The notes: generated by a model not told the origin, from the letters alone. A DNA stretch of 64,000 bases from an uncultured Collinsella sp. (GCA_902494345.1 CABUSV010000011.1:16738-80737); one strand, 5' to 3'; numbered from the stretch's first letter, positions 1-9,081 are shown. A program made the numbers and translations.

Positions 1-223
1 CCACATAGGCGGCAAGGCTGCGTGCGGCGCGATCGGCCGCATCCTCGCCACTCACGATGTAGACCGTGGGGCGCGGACGACGTGCAAACTGGGCGGCCGC
101 CATAAGCGTTCGGCCCGATTGAGACACGGCCAGCGTCACGTCCTCGCCAGCATCGAGCCCGGCCTCGACGGTCTGCAGCGCCTCGGCAGTGTAGAGCTGC
201 GCGGCTATACGGTGAATGAGCAT
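1..223 (-). CDS. mfd: Probable transcription-repair coupling factor Mfd, N-terminal fragment
   Basis: Only the first 74 codons are in the window; the rest lies left of base 1. The start is an ATG at 223 preceded by a clear GGAGGA ribosome site. The visible part reads as an alpha/beta fold with a stretch like 'RPTVYIVSGEDAADRAAR', which resembles the N-terminal UvrB-like module of Mfd (release of stalled RNA polymerase and recruitment of UvrA). UvrB-type helicases share this fold, so the name rests on general similarity of a short fragment. A terminator-like hairpin lies just upstream, so the gene is probably transcribed separately from its upstream neighbour. Confidence 0.5.
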   Translation of the reverse strand, partial: MLIHRIAAQLYTAEALQTVEAGLDAGEDVTLAVSQSGRTLMAAAQFARRPRPTVYIVSGEDAADRAARSLAAYV

Positions 224-249
224 GCTGTTCCTCCGGCATTGCAACGCCA

Positions 250-277
250 AAAGCCCGCCGAGGCAAGCTCGGCGGGT
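250..277 (-). terminator. Rho-independent terminator-like hairpin
   Basis: Read on the minus strand, a 9-bp GC stem (CCCGCCGAG paired with CTCGGCGGG) with a short loop is followed by CTTTT. It lies downstream of the ATP-grasp gene and just before the ribosome site of the probable mfd. Confidence 0.6.
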
Positions 278-445
278 CGTTCGTCAAATTCGTTGCCTGT
301 CATGGTAGCGCATGGAGGGGACTCCAGCTCAGGCGTACGCCCAGCCCCGCAACAAAAACGCCAGACAGAACTGAACTCACCGACTTCGCCAAAATCTCCC
401 CGTCACGTCGAACGCCGCAGCCACGGAAGGTGCCCCAAGAAACGG

Positions 446-1912
446 CTATTCCTCAAAAAAGCTCGCAACGTTCAGGCGGCTCGTCCACTCACCTATGGTG
501 TTGGCAAAACCGACGCGTGTGTACACGCCCGCAAAACGGCCGCGATACAGGTACAGGCCTTCCATATTAGAAGCGGGCGCAAAACCAAGATCATCCACAA
601 GTCCTTTGGGCGCCTCTCCTCGATGCGGCCCATCGACAAGCGTTCCGCGCAAGCAGGGAGTCTGATACTGCTGAGCATACTCCTGCACAATCGCCCCAGC
701 TGCCGCAGCGCGAGCAAGCACCTGGGACCATTCCCGTTCCGTGACATCCAAACCGGCCACAACGCCAACCGCGTTGTAGCCGCCGCACGGCTTGACAATC
801 CATCGATCCTTTTCGGCAAATCTCGACAACTGGGTGCTTTCGTCCATAATCTCGGTATAGGGCACATGCTCCCGGACAAACGATTGCTCCTCCGGACTCA
901 ACAAGGACTGCCCGGCTCGAGACCACAAAAACGCAAATACGGTCTTAGTCGCACACGGCCACGTTCTAAAACCACCGACGATACATGCAAGCCCTTCTTG
1001 GGCAGCCTCGATTAAGGCCGAGCGTCCGTCGCACGGCTTATCCCACAGCTCGCCGGTCACCGCGCGCCGCCAAACGCAATCAATAGGACCAGCGGCATCG
1101 CACAGGCGCCTAGCACCGCTCTCACCTTTGCCAATCCGCAGGTCGCGCACATCCGCAAAGCGTGCGACTACACCCCGCTGCCTCATAAGGTCGACAAAAT
1201 GAGCTGCATCTTCCAAGTCGATGCTTTCCGAATAGTCGACGATTGCCACCGAAGCGGGATTTATCTTTGATTGCGGTGTATAGAGCCCCTCGTCAACGCA
1301 GACCCCGTCGTCCGATCGTGCACCATCCTCGGTGCGACGAGGATGGGCCAGCTCCCACTCTGCATAGGTCTCAAACAATGCATCTATCCAGCTGCCGCAC
1401 AAATCGTACTGCCGAAAGCCGGGGTGGTCGGATGCAAACTCCTCAAAGGAAGGCGTCATTCGCACTGCCTGACAGACCGCATCGGTCACTACCATTCCAG
1501 CACTGCCGTCGGTATTGAGCTCGCAAAACGTATACGAACCGTCGTCCTCGTCAAGAAAGATATCAACGCGCGCAAGGGGGATCTGGCAATCATAGCCGGC
1601 ATCCATAGCGCACAGGTCAGCAAAAGCCGGATCCATGCGAAACCACGCACGCACGGAGGCATCGGAACAAAACGCCCGCGTCACCTTGTCCATAATGCCG
1701 TACACGCGCTCGGCCGCCTCCTTAAGAAGCGCCGTCATATCCTTATCGAATATCTTTGGCGTTAAAGCCCAGGGCGCAGGGTCGCCATGGTAGAGTGCAT
1801 GGGTTTGAGACAAGTATTCGTCGCCTTTGCGACGACCAGGTAGGTCACCTTCGCGCGTGCGCACAATGCGCTCAAAATAATCTTCAAGCTCTCGCGTCTT
1901 CAATGTTGCCAC
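446..1912 (-). CDS. Glutathionylspermidine synthase-like ATP-grasp protein
   Basis: About 488 aa. The middle 'FCELNTDGSAGM' and the C-terminal 'WIVKPCGGYNAVGVV' are typical of the pre-ATP-grasp/ATP-grasp fold of the glutathionylspermidine synthase family, enzymes that form an amide bond using ATP. No CHAP amidase domain is fused, so it resembles the stand-alone synthetase-like members of unknown substrate. Start choice: an ATG at 1924 has no ribosome site, whereas a GTG four codons downstream (1912) is preceded by GGAGGG at good spacing, so 1912 is preferred. It is followed by a terminator hairpin, and no biosynthetic partner gene is adjacent. The family is fairly sure; the substrate is unknown. 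Confidence 0.7.
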   Translation of the reverse strand: MATLKTRELEDYFERIVRTREGDLPGRRKGDEYLSQTHALYHGDPAPWALTPKIFDKDMTALLKEAAERVYGIMDKVTRAFCSDASVRAWFRMDPAFADLCAMDAGYDCQIPLARVDIFLDEDDGSYTFCELNTDGSAGMVVTDAVCQAVRMTPSFEEFASDHPGFRQYDLCGSWIDALFETYAEWELAHPRRTEDGARSDDGVCVDEGLYTPQSKINPASVAIVDYSESIDLEDAAHFVDLMRQRGVVARFADVRDLRIGKGESGARRLCDAAGPIDCVWRRAVTGELWDKPCDGRSALIEAAQEGLACIVGGFRTWPCATKTVFAFLWSRAGQSLLSPEEQSFVREHVPYTEIMDESTQLSRFAEKDRWIVKPCGGYNAVGVVAGLDVTEREWSQVLARAAAAGAIVQEYAQQYQTPCLRGTLVDGPHRGEAPKGLVDDLGFAPASNMEGLYLYRGRFAGVYTRVGFANTIGEWTSRLNVASFFEE

Positions 1913-1986
1913 GTTGCCCTCCATTGCTTGATTTTTTGTTCATGCTACGCCAGCACGCCACGACTTCGGCGCGCTTGAATAGGCTT

Positions 1987-2121
1987 CTAAATTAGCAACA
2001 CATTTTTGCATGAGGCGGCAGGAGGCAACATATACTCCTGCTCAACCGCATGCCCAGCCCCGCAGTTCGTGCATAAATCGGTTCCATCGGGTATCTCGGA
2101 GCCACACTTGGTGCAAGACAT
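1987..2121 (-). CDS. Small zinc-ribbon protein (44 aa)
   Basis: This is a short open frame with two CxxC knuckles, 'CTKC' near residue 3 and 'CTNC' near residue 18, spaced as in the zinc-ribbon domains often found at the N-terminus of bacterial membrane proteins. A GAGGGG ribosome site lies about 10 nt before the ATG. The frame ends in a hydrophobic 'NVLLI' and has no membrane anchor or second domain. It may be a genuine microprotein or the remnant of a longer zinc-ribbon protein. It lies between nth and the ATP-grasp gene on the same strand. Confidence 0.5.
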   Translation of the reverse strand: MSCTKCGSEIPDGTDLCTNCGAGHAVEQEYMLPPAASCKNVLLI

Positions 2122-2240
2122 ATTCGGGCATCCCCTCACAGCAAACGGCATCTGTCGCCATCATATTGAGCCCTCGCGACCCATATGTGCTGCGCAACAT
2201 TAGTCGCCGTCCTCTGGTGCCGACAAAATGCGGCGGGCCC

Positions 2241-2906
2241 CTACCCCATCACACGCACGCTGGGGCAAAGGTCTGCCAGCGGGCACTTGTCGCACTTGGG
2301 TTTGCGGGCGTCGCAGATCTCGCGGCCAAAGGTGATCCACTGGTGGTTGACCGATCCCCAATACTCGTGCGGCAGAATCTTGAGCAGATCTTGCTCGGTC
2401 TTGAGCGGCTCTTTGGCATGCGTCTTGGGGCTCAGCATCAGGCGGTGCGCGATGCGGTTGACATGCGTATCGACCGCGATGCCCTCGACAATGCCAAACC
2501 CCACATTGAGCACGATGTTCGCCGTCTTGCGCCCCACACCCGGCAGCTTGACGAGCTCCTTCATGTCGGCCGGTACCTCGCCGCCGTAATCGGCAACGAT
2601 CATCTGCGCGGCCTCCACGGCGTGCTTGGCCTTGCTCTTGTAAAAACCGAGTGACTTGATGGTCTCGGCCACGTCGGTCACACTTGCCCCGGCCATGGCC
2701 TCGGACGTGGGCCACTGGGCAAATAGTTGGGGCGTCACCTTATTGACCTGCGCGTCGGTCGTCTGAGCCGAGAGCAGTACCGAGATAAGTAGCCTAAAGG
2801 GATTCTCGTGGTCCAAAAAGCACTCGACCGGGCCATAGCGACGGTTAAGGCGCTCGCACACCTCAACGGCGCGCTCGCGTTTGGCGGCATTGGTCTCGCG
2901 TGGCAT
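2241..2906 (-). CDS. nth: Endonuclease III
   Basis: 221 aa, the normal family length. It is a bifunctional DNA glycosylase/AP lyase for oxidised pyrimidines in base-excision repair. Visible features are the helix-hairpin-helix 'LPGVGRKTANIVLN' with the catalytic Lys, the catalytic Asp in 'VDTHVNR', and a C-terminal 4Fe-4S loop with Cys spacing C-x6-C-x2-C-x5-C. The start is the ATG at 2906, with GAGGAG upstream; an upstream in-frame ATG has no ribosome site. It sits 63 nt downstream of the ABC exporter. The intact Fe-S loop contrasts with the MutY-like protein at 8.2-9.1 kb. Confidence 0.95.
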   Translation of the reverse strand: MPRETNAAKRERAVEVCERLNRRYGPVECFLDHENPFRLLISVLLSAQTTDAQVNKVTPQLFAQWPTSEAMAGASVTDVAETIKSLGFYKSKAKHAVEAAQMIVADYGGEVPADMKELVKLPGVGRKTANIVLNVGFGIVEGIAVDTHVNRIAHRLMLSPKTHAKEPLKTEQDLLKILPHEYWGSVNHQWITFGREICDARKPKCDKCPLADLCPSVRVMG

Positions 2907-2969
2907 AACGACTCCTCGGATCGGCAGAAACATAACTTCACAAAAACGATTGTCCCACGTACGGGGACC

Positions 2970-4772
2970 TTAAGCCTCCAAAAATGCGCCGGTCTGGCGG
3001 CTCCACAGACTTGCGTACTCACCGCCCGCCTCGACGAGCTGCGCATGCGTACCGTCCTCGACAATCTCGCCGTCCGCCAGCACCACGATGCGGTCGAGCG
3101 CCGCCACGGTGGACAGGCGATGCGCCACCACAATGGAGGTGCGGCCGCGCATCAGGTTCTCGAGCGCTTCCTGCACCAGCGCCTCGGACTCACTGTCCAA
3201 GGCAGACGTCGCCTCGTCGAGCACCAGAATCGGCGCATCGGTGAGGATGGCGCGGGCGATGGCCACGCGCTGGCGTTGGCCGCCCGAAAGCTTAACGCCG
3301 CGCTCGCCCACCATGGTGTCAAAGCCGCGGGGCAGGCGGTCGATAAACTCAGTCGCATTAGCCAAGCGAGCCGCCTCGCGAATCTGCTCGTCGGTGGCGT
3401 CGGGGCGTCCGTAGGCGATATTCTCGCGAATGGAGCGGTGGAACAGCAGCGCCTCCTGCGGCACGTAGGCAACCTGGCGACGCAGGCTCTGCTGCGTGCA
3501 GCGCGAGACATCCTGGCCGTCCACGAGCACGCGGCCGCCCTGCACGTCGTCCAGGCGAAGCAGCAACTTGGTGAGCGTCGTCTTGCCCGAGCCCGATTTG
3601 CCCACCAGGCCCACGCGCTGGCCCGCCGCCACATGGAGCGTCAGGTCGTCAAACACGCTCTCGCCCGCCGCGGCGTCACGGTATGCAAAGCTCAAGTGCT
3701 CGAAATCAATCGCGCCCTCGCGCACCTTGAGCTCGGGGGCATTCGCGTCGTCTGCCACCAGACGCGGCTCGTCCAGCACGCGCGTCATCTCGGCGGCGTC
3801 GCCCAGCGCGCGGTTGATGCGTTGCATCATGGAGCTCACGTAGTTCAGACGCATAGTGAGGTTGTACGTGTAGGTAAAGATCATGACGAGCGCGCCGGCC
3901 GAAATGCCAAACCATGCGTTGCCACCCGCGGCGAACACACTCACCACGGCCATGGTAATGACGATAAGACCCGAGGTCGTAAAGTTGCGTTGCATCATGG
4001 CGTGCATCGATACCGTTTCGGCATCGCGCGCGGCACGGTCGGCGGTATCGAATAGGTCGCGCTCAAAGTCCTCGCGCCCGCAGGTCTTGACGGCCAGGAT
4101 GTTCGTGACCGCGTCGGACAGCACGCCCGACAGCTTGTTCTGCGCGGCGGACGTCGCGGCCGAAAGCGGCATGATGCGCTTGTACATAAGCCAGACAAAC
4201 GCGATGTAGGTAACCATGATGCCCACCAGGATCACGGTAAATGCAGGCACCACCGGAGCGAGCGCCGCCACCGTGCAGACAACCGAGGTGATAGTGGGGA
4301 TGAGCGAATACACCGTCACGTCCACCAGACCCGTGTAGCCGCTCATAAAACGGCTCGTCTGGCTCACAAGCGATCCTCCAAATCGACTGGTGTGGAATGT
4401 CATGGATTGATTGGAGAGCGTGTCGAAGCACAAGCGCGCCAGGTGATAGTTGCCCGCAATCTCGAGCTTGTAGACGGTGTAATCCTGCAGCTTGGAGAGG
4501 ATCTGGCCTACCAGGTTAACGAGCACGAGCGCCAGAATATAGGGGCTAAAGACCTCAAACACCTGGTCGCCTGCCACGGGGCCGGCCTGGACGCGGTCGA
4601 CGATAAGCGCCATCACGTAGGTGTTGGCAAACGTAAGCAAAAAGATATAGCCCGCCGACGAGAATACCGAGAGAAAGACGATCAGCGGCTGCGTGCGCGT
4701 GACATCCCAAAAACGCTGCAACGTGCGGCGCACGGTGGAGCGCTTGAGCGGACTGGTGCTTTTCTGAGACAT
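2970..4772 (-). CDS. ABC exporter half-transporter (fused membrane and ATPase domains)
   Basis: 600 aa. The N-terminal half holds about six membrane segments (residues roughly 25-320) and the C-terminal half an ATPase with Walker A 'GLVGKSGSGKTT', signature 'LSGGQRQRVAIARA', Walker B 'ILVLDEATSALDSES' and H-loop 'VAHRLST'. This is the MsbA/LmrA-like architecture that dimerises to export lipids, drugs or peptides. No peptidase domain is present, so it is not a bacteriocin processor, and no partner half-transporter is adjacent, so a homodimer is likely. The start is the ATG at 4772, preceded by AAGGAAG. The substrate cannot be read from the sequence. Confidence 0.9.
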   Translation of the reverse strand: MSQKSTSPLKRSTVRRTLQRFWDVTRTQPLIVFLSVFSSAGYIFLLTFANTYVMALIVDRVQAGPVAGDQVFEVFSPYILALVLVNLVGQILSKLQDYTVYKLEIAGNYHLARLCFDTLSNQSMTFHTSRFGGSLVSQTSRFMSGYTGLVDVTVYSLIPTITSVVCTVAALAPVVPAFTVILVGIMVTYIAFVWLMYKRIMPLSAATSAAQNKLSGVLSDAVTNILAVKTCGREDFERDLFDTADRAARDAETVSMHAMMQRNFTTSGLIVITMAVVSVFAAGGNAWFGISAGALVMIFTYTYNLTMRLNYVSSMMQRINRALGDAAEMTRVLDEPRLVADDANAPELKVREGAIDFEHLSFAYRDAAAGESVFDDLTLHVAAGQRVGLVGKSGSGKTTLTKLLLRLDDVQGGRVLVDGQDVSRCTQQSLRRQVAYVPQEALLFHRSIRENIAYGRPDATDEQIREAARLANATEFIDRLPRGFDTMVGERGVKLSGGQRQRVAIARAILTDAPILVLDEATSALDSESEALVQEALENLMRGRTSIVVAHRLSTVAALDRIVVLADGEIVEDGTHAQLVEAGGEYASLWSRQTGAFLEA

Positions 4773-4847
4773 AGGCTTCCTTTCGCGTCTGATAGGACGA
4801 AACGCCATTGTTGCACACTAAAGCGCGCTTCAGGCACGTACGACACG

Positions 4848-4872
4848 AAAAGCGCCCGCGCTCCGCGCTTGC
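4848..4872 (-). terminator. Likely terminator after rmuC
   Basis: On the minus strand, AAGCGC and GCGCTT arms enclose a GC-rich inner stem and are followed by TTTTC. It is placed between rmuC and the ABC exporter start. Confidence 0.5.
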
Positions 4873-4897
4873 GCAGACGCCCCGCCGTCAGGCACAG

Positions 4898-6253
4898 CTA
4901 GTCCTCGTCTTCTTGATCTGCGGGCAGGCCCGCGGATGTGAGCCCCAAGATCGCGTCGGCCTCGTCGGCATCCTCCAGGGCGTCGATGTCCTTGAGCTTG
5001 CGCTCCATGACGTTGGTGCGCGTGGTGATGATGCCCTCGACCGTCTTTCCCGCGGTCTCGATCTGCTGTTGGGCGCGACGCAGCGCCGCCTGGTAGCGCG
5101 GCAGCTCGGCCTTGACGGCGGAAAGCACGCGCAGCACGTCATCGGTGTGCTTTTGCAGCCTAAACGTCTGGTAGCTCATCTGCAGGCTGTTGAGGATGGC
5201 CGCCATGGTGCTGGGGCCGGCAACGTTGACGTGATAGTCGCGGCCCAGGATCTCGATAAGCCCAGGGAGACTGACGACCTCGGCGTACAGGCCCTCAAAC
5301 GGCACGAACAGAATGCCAAAGTTGGTCGTCGCGGGCACGCTCAGGTACTTCTCGCAGATGTCCTTTGCCTCGCGTTTGACCATCGCATCGAGCGTCTTGC
5401 GCGCAGCGGCGACGGCCTCCGCGTCACCCGACTCCTGGGCGTCGAACAGATGTTCGTACGCGTCGCCCGGGAATTTGGAGTCAATCGGCAGCAGCACGGG
5501 ATCGCCCTCGTCTACCGGCAGCTTGACGGCAAACTCAACACGCTCCGAGGCGCCAGGCTTGGTGGCAACGTTTTCCAGATACTGGTCGGGCGTAAGGATG
5601 TCCGCCAGGATCGCACCCAGCTGCACCTCGCCCAAAATGCCGCGCGCCTTCACATTGCCCAGCACGCGCTTAAGGTCACCCACGCCGGTGGCGATGGACT
5701 GCATGTCGCCCAGGCCCTTGTACACGGCCTCGAGCTGATCGCTCACCTGCTTAAACGATGCGGACAGACGATCGTTGAGCGTACGGGAGAGCTTCTCGTC
5801 CACCGTCGCGCGCATCTGGTCGAGCTGAACGTTGTTGTCCTTGCGGATGGCGCCCAGCTGGGCATCGACCGTCTCGCGCACCTTGTCCAGGCGGTGCTCG
5901 ATACCCTCGCGGTTGGCGCCAAGCTGCTGGGCCGTCTCGCGACGCAGATCGTCCATACGGTCGCCGGCCTGTGAGAACTCGCGCGCAATGGTCAAATAGC
6001 GTTGCTGCTCCACGGCGGCGTCGGTCGTCTGCTGCTGCGCGATGGCGTTTGCCGTGCGGCGGGTTTCTGCCAGCGCGACGTTGAGGGCATCGAGTGTGCT
6101 GTTGGCCTGCTCGAGCGCCGCGAGCGTCTCCGCGTCGTTGCCGCCACGCTCTCGCAACTCGGCACGAAGGCCTTTAAGCTGCAGGGCGCAAACCACAGCA
6201 ACCCCCACCGCCACCAAGGCAATCACAACAAGCGCAATATCAATAGCAGACAT
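4898..6253 (-). CDS. rmuC: DNA recombination protein RmuC
   Basis: 451 aa. It has an N-terminal membrane anchor (residues about 4-25), a long coiled coil (roughly 30-170), then the RmuC nuclease-like domain with 'KARGILGEVQLGAIL', 'LPIDSKFPGDAYEHL' and 'ILFVPFEGLYAEVV'. In E. coli, RmuC limits rearrangements at inverted repeats, and the family fold is PD-(D/E)XK-like. The start is the ATG at 6253, with GGCGGAG upstream. The C-terminus is acidic. It appears to form its own transcription unit. Confidence 0.93.
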   Translation of the reverse strand: MSAIDIALVVIALVAVGVAVVCALQLKGLRAELRERGGNDAETLAALEQANSTLDALNVALAETRRTANAIAQQQTTDAAVEQQRYLTIAREFSQAGDRMDDLRRETAQQLGANREGIEHRLDKVRETVDAQLGAIRKDNNVQLDQMRATVDEKLSRTLNDRLSASFKQVSDQLEAVYKGLGDMQSIATGVGDLKRVLGNVKARGILGEVQLGAILADILTPDQYLENVATKPGASERVEFAVKLPVDEGDPVLLPIDSKFPGDAYEHLFDAQESGDAEAVAAARKTLDAMVKREAKDICEKYLSVPATTNFGILFVPFEGLYAEVVSLPGLIEILGRDYHVNVAGPSTMAAILNSLQMSYQTFRLQKHTDDVLRVLSAVKAELPRYQAALRRAQQQIETAGKTVEGIITTRTNVMERKLKDIDALEDADEADAILGLTSAGLPADQEDED

Positions 6254-6376
6254 AGACTCCGCCCAACAAACCCAATCGAGTATCAATCAAAACCGCGATC
6301 AATCTTACCCCGCCACACGCACCGGGAGCCCCACGGCAGTCGGACAAATGGATTTTGGACCACAGGCGTCAAAACG

Positions 6377-6799
6377 TTAACTCTCCCAGCCGGCGCGGAT
6401 GGTTGTTATGACATCGCCTAGGCGCTGGCCGAGGGCTGACAGATGTTGGAGCACTTCATTGGGCGAGGCGCCGTTGAGGATGCAGGTGAACGCATACGAG
6501 ACCAGGAAAATCACCGCAAGTCCTAACGGAATGAGCACGATCATCGCTAATGTGCGCAGGCGCTGGCCCACGCGGCGGTGACGCGTGCGGCGTTTGTCGA
6601 ACGCAAGCTCCTGCGCATACGAATCTTGTTGTACGGAATAGTTCTCTGGCGCCGATCCGCCCGCAAGCGAAACCGCGGGCGTGGCATTTTGCGCAGGGGG
6701 CTGGGCGGCTACTCCTTGCATTTGCATCTCCATAAGCCGTTGCTGTTGGCGCAACATGCGCTCGGCTTGTTGCTGCGGGGTCTCAAGAAACAGGTCCAT
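6377..6799 (-). CDS. Single-pass membrane protein of unknown function
   Basis: 140 aa. A Gln/Met/Ala-rich N-terminal half is followed by a basic stretch ('DKRRTRHRRVGQR') and one membrane segment (about residues 84-108). The start is the ATG at 6799, with GAGGAGG upstream; longer frames upstream lack a ribosome site and have atypical composition. It lies upstream of rmuC on the same strand with a 123-nt gap. I recognise no family. The basic run before the membrane segment suggests a cytoplasmic N-terminus. Confidence 0.65.
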   Translation of the reverse strand: MDLFLETPQQQAERMLRQQQRLMEMQMQGVAAQPPAQNATPAVSLAGGSAPENYSVQQDSYAQELAFDKRRTRHRRVGQRLRTLAMIVLIPLGLAVIFLVSYAFTCILNGASPNEVLQHLSALGQRLGDVITTIRAGWES

Positions 6800-7118
6800 G
6801 CTGGCCTCCTCAATCGGGGCATTCGACGCTTGCGCCCAGCATCCCGCACCGCCAAGGCCACGGCAACGCAATCCGTAGCAATAGCTGCAAAGTTTCTTGT
6901 TGGCAAAAGCTGTCGAAAACCTCAACAACTCTTCTACCAGCACTTTCTCTGAGCTTTTTTTCATCAGCAATCTTTTGGCCTTCCACCCTTACGCCAACTG
7001 ACCAAAATCTAACCAAAAGCTTGACGGAAATTGTGAAGACCGGAACCTCAAACAAGGCGCGGCGCCCCGAATGAGGTGCAAAAAAAACAAGGCGGCACGG
7101 CCTTGGGCGAAGCACCAT

Positions 7119-7320
7119 GGACAGTTAGTTCAAATACGTATAATTCAGACCTCCTCCATATGCCCTAAGATGCTACGTGTGGCGCGATTGATTCCACACA
7201 ACGGGCAAGTAAGACCTATAACCAGGCCCTTCAGGCAGCCCAAAGGGGCTCGATAGGCCTCCAACTGCCAAAAAGCCGACCGCAGAGCGATCGAAAAATA
7301 CGTATCTGAACTAACTGTCC
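7119..7320. repeat. MITE-like element with 23-bp terminal inverted repeats
   Basis: The ends are 23-bp inverted repeats (7119-7141 and 7298-7320) that differ at a single base and begin with GGACAGTTAGTTCA. They enclose about 156 bp with no convincing gene. The flanking 7-mers (GCACCAT and GCCCCAT) differ at one position and could be a decayed target duplication. It lies in the 720-bp gap between rubrerythrin and the small membrane protein. No transposase is present. Confidence 0.55.
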
Positions 7321-7334
7321 GCCCCATACAAGAC

Positions 7335-7358
7335 GTGCCGCCCCAAAAGGGACGGCAC
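7335..7358. other. Hairpin in the rubrerythrin 3' region
   Basis: A 10-bp arm (GTGCCGCCCC, one mismatch) pairs across an AAAA/TTTT loop. It may act as a weak terminator or be part of the repeat just upstream. No T-tract follows on either strand. Confidence 0.35.
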
Positions 7359-7521
7359 ACAAACTTAATTATCAGCTTTTCTGTAGCGAGCACGCGACGA
7401 CCCAACGCCGGAGCGCAGGGCGGGGAAATACCTTTGCCTCGCGCGACCCTGCGGAGCCGTGAGCGAGAGGGGAAGGCAATCCGGCCTCCGCCCTGAGCTC
7501 CGCAGCAGCCAGCACCAAGCG

Positions 7522-8061
7522 CTAGTAGTTCACCACCTGCTCCTCAAAGTACGCCTTCGGGTGGTTGCACACCGGGCACACTTCGGGCGCTTCGGCACCC
7601 ACATGCAGGTGCCCGCAGTTCAGGCACTTCCATACCTTCACGCCCTCGCGCTCAAACACCTCGCCCGACTCAATGCGCTCGACAAGCTTGTTGTAGCGCT
7701 CCTCGTGAGCCTTCTCGACAGCACCGACGCCGCGGAACTTTGCGGCAATCTCGGCAAAGCCCTCCTCCTCGGCGGTCTTGGCAAACTCGTCGTACATCGT
7801 GGTCCACTCGTAGTTCTCGCCCGCAGCGGCATCACGCAAGTTGTCCAGGGTGTCGGGAACGGCGCCGTCGTGCAGATACTTAAACCACAGCTTGGCGTGC
7901 TCGGACTCGTTACCTGCGGTCTCGGCAAAGATATTCGAGATCTGAACGTAGCCGTCCTTTTTGGCCTTAGATGCGTAGTAGCGATACTTGGTGTGCGCCT
8001 GGGACTCACCGGCAAAAGCGGTCTCGAGGTTCTTCTTGGTTTGGGAGTTCTCAAAATCCAT
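7522..8061 (-). CDS. rbr: Rubrerythrin
   Basis: 179 aa. It is a peroxide-scavenging non-haem iron protein of anaerobes. The N-terminal ferritin-like diiron domain shows 'AGESQAHTKYRYYA' and 'NESEHAKLWFK'; the C-terminal rubredoxin-like domain has two CxxC knuckles ('CLNCG', 'CPVCN'). The start is the ATG at 8061, with AAGGGA about 9 nt upstream. A small hairpin (8088-8104) lies in the leader. It appears monocistronic. This is a standard oxidative-stress gene for a strict anaerobe. Confidence 0.95.
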   Translation of the reverse strand: MDFENSQTKKNLETAFAGESQAHTKYRYYASKAKKDGYVQISNIFAETAGNESEHAKLWFKYLHDGAVPDTLDNLRDAAAGENYEWTTMYDEFAKTAEEEGFAEIAAKFRGVGAVEKAHEERYNKLVERIESGEVFEREGVKVWKCLNCGHLHVGAEAPEVCPVCNHPKAYFEEQVVNY

Positions 8062-8175
8062 AGGTGTACTTCCCTTCAACACATGCCGCCCGTAGGCTTC
8101 GGGCGTCCTTGTCTTTAGGATGCCCTCATGTCGAAAATCTAAACCTTACAATCCTGTTCTTCAGATTTGAGCGAG

Positions 8176-9081
8176 CTACACACTCAGCCAACGATCGCCC
8201 TCGGAGCGGCAAAAGCCCTCGCGCTCCAGATCGGCAAGAATACTTGCGACCAGCTCGCGCTCGACCGACTCCCTGCCGGCTGCCGCCTCCATCTCGTTAA
8301 CGCCTGCAACAGCTTCATCAACCGTAATGCCCGCCGGCTGCCCATCGCGCGCCGCCAGCAGCATGCGCACAATATGGGCGCGCTTTTGGCGGCGCGAACC
8401 CTCAAACTTGGACTGACGGCTATAGCCCGCCGACCGCCTGGACGGATTTGGCAGCGTCTTTTTAAGATACGCGCCGTAATCCAGCAGCGCGTAATACCAC
8501 GCGCGCGGCGTGTCGGCATCGTCTTGAGGCGCGGCAAAGGGCGCAATCTCGTCCGCCGTCGCACCGGGGGCCGCCGGACAGGCGGCTTGGATCAGCGGCA
8601 CCAGCTCGCGATCGGGAACGGCCGGCACATCGGGAAAGAAATGATGCAAAAAGACCGTGCGCACGTTGGTCTCCAGATACACGCCCGGAAGATCGAACGC
8701 AAACGACCGGATGCCCTGCGCCGTCGCCGGGCCAATACCGGGCAGGGCGACCAGGTCGCGCGTCTCACGTGGAAACTCCCCATCCCAGTCTTCCATAACG
8801 CACTGAGCGGCTCTGTGAAGCGCCAGAGCACGCCGGTTGTAGCCCATCCCCTGCCAGGCGTCCAAAACGTCGGAAGGAGCGGCCTGGGCGAGCGCCTGTA
8901 CGGTCGGAAAGCGGTCGAGCCACGCGGGCATCCGCGTCTCCACACGCGGCACCTGCGTTTGCTGCAGCATAACCTCGGAAAGCCAAATAATGTACGGGTC
9001 GCGCGTGCGGCGCCACGGAAGGTCGCGATAACGCAGGACCCCTTCCGAACGAATCATCGAACGAAAGGGGTCCTGAATCAT
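8176..9081 (-). CDS. mutY: MutY-like adenine DNA glycosylase lacking the Fe-S cluster
   Basis: 301 aa. The N-terminus matches MutY: 'LPWRRTRDPYIIWLSEVMLQQTQV' carries the catalytic Glu, and the helix-hairpin-helix is 'LPGIGPATAQGIRSFAF'. Two features are unusual. The residue aligning with the catalytic Asp is Glu ('YLETNVRTV'), and the four Cys of the 4Fe-4S loop are absent; the region after 'YALLDYGAYLK' runs instead into a basic 'NPSRRSAGYSRQSKFEG' segment. The C-terminal portion does not look like the usual MutT-like 8-oxoG-recognition domain. The start is the ATG at 9081, with AAGGAG. It lies 21 nt after the Rrf2 gene, probably in one operon. Confidence 0.8.
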   Translation of the reverse strand: MIQDPFRSMIRSEGVLRYRDLPWRRTRDPYIIWLSEVMLQQTQVPRVETRMPAWLDRFPTVQALAQAAPSDVLDAWQGMGYNRRALALHRAAQCVMEDWDGEFPRETRDLVALPGIGPATAQGIRSFAFDLPGVYLETNVRTVFLHHFFPDVPAVPDRELVPLIQAACPAAPGATADEIAPFAAPQDDADTPRAWYYALLDYGAYLKKTLPNPSRRSAGYSRQSKFEGSRRQKRAHIVRMLLAARDGQPAGITVDEAVAGVNEMEAAAGRESVERELVASILADLEREGFCRSEGDRWLSV

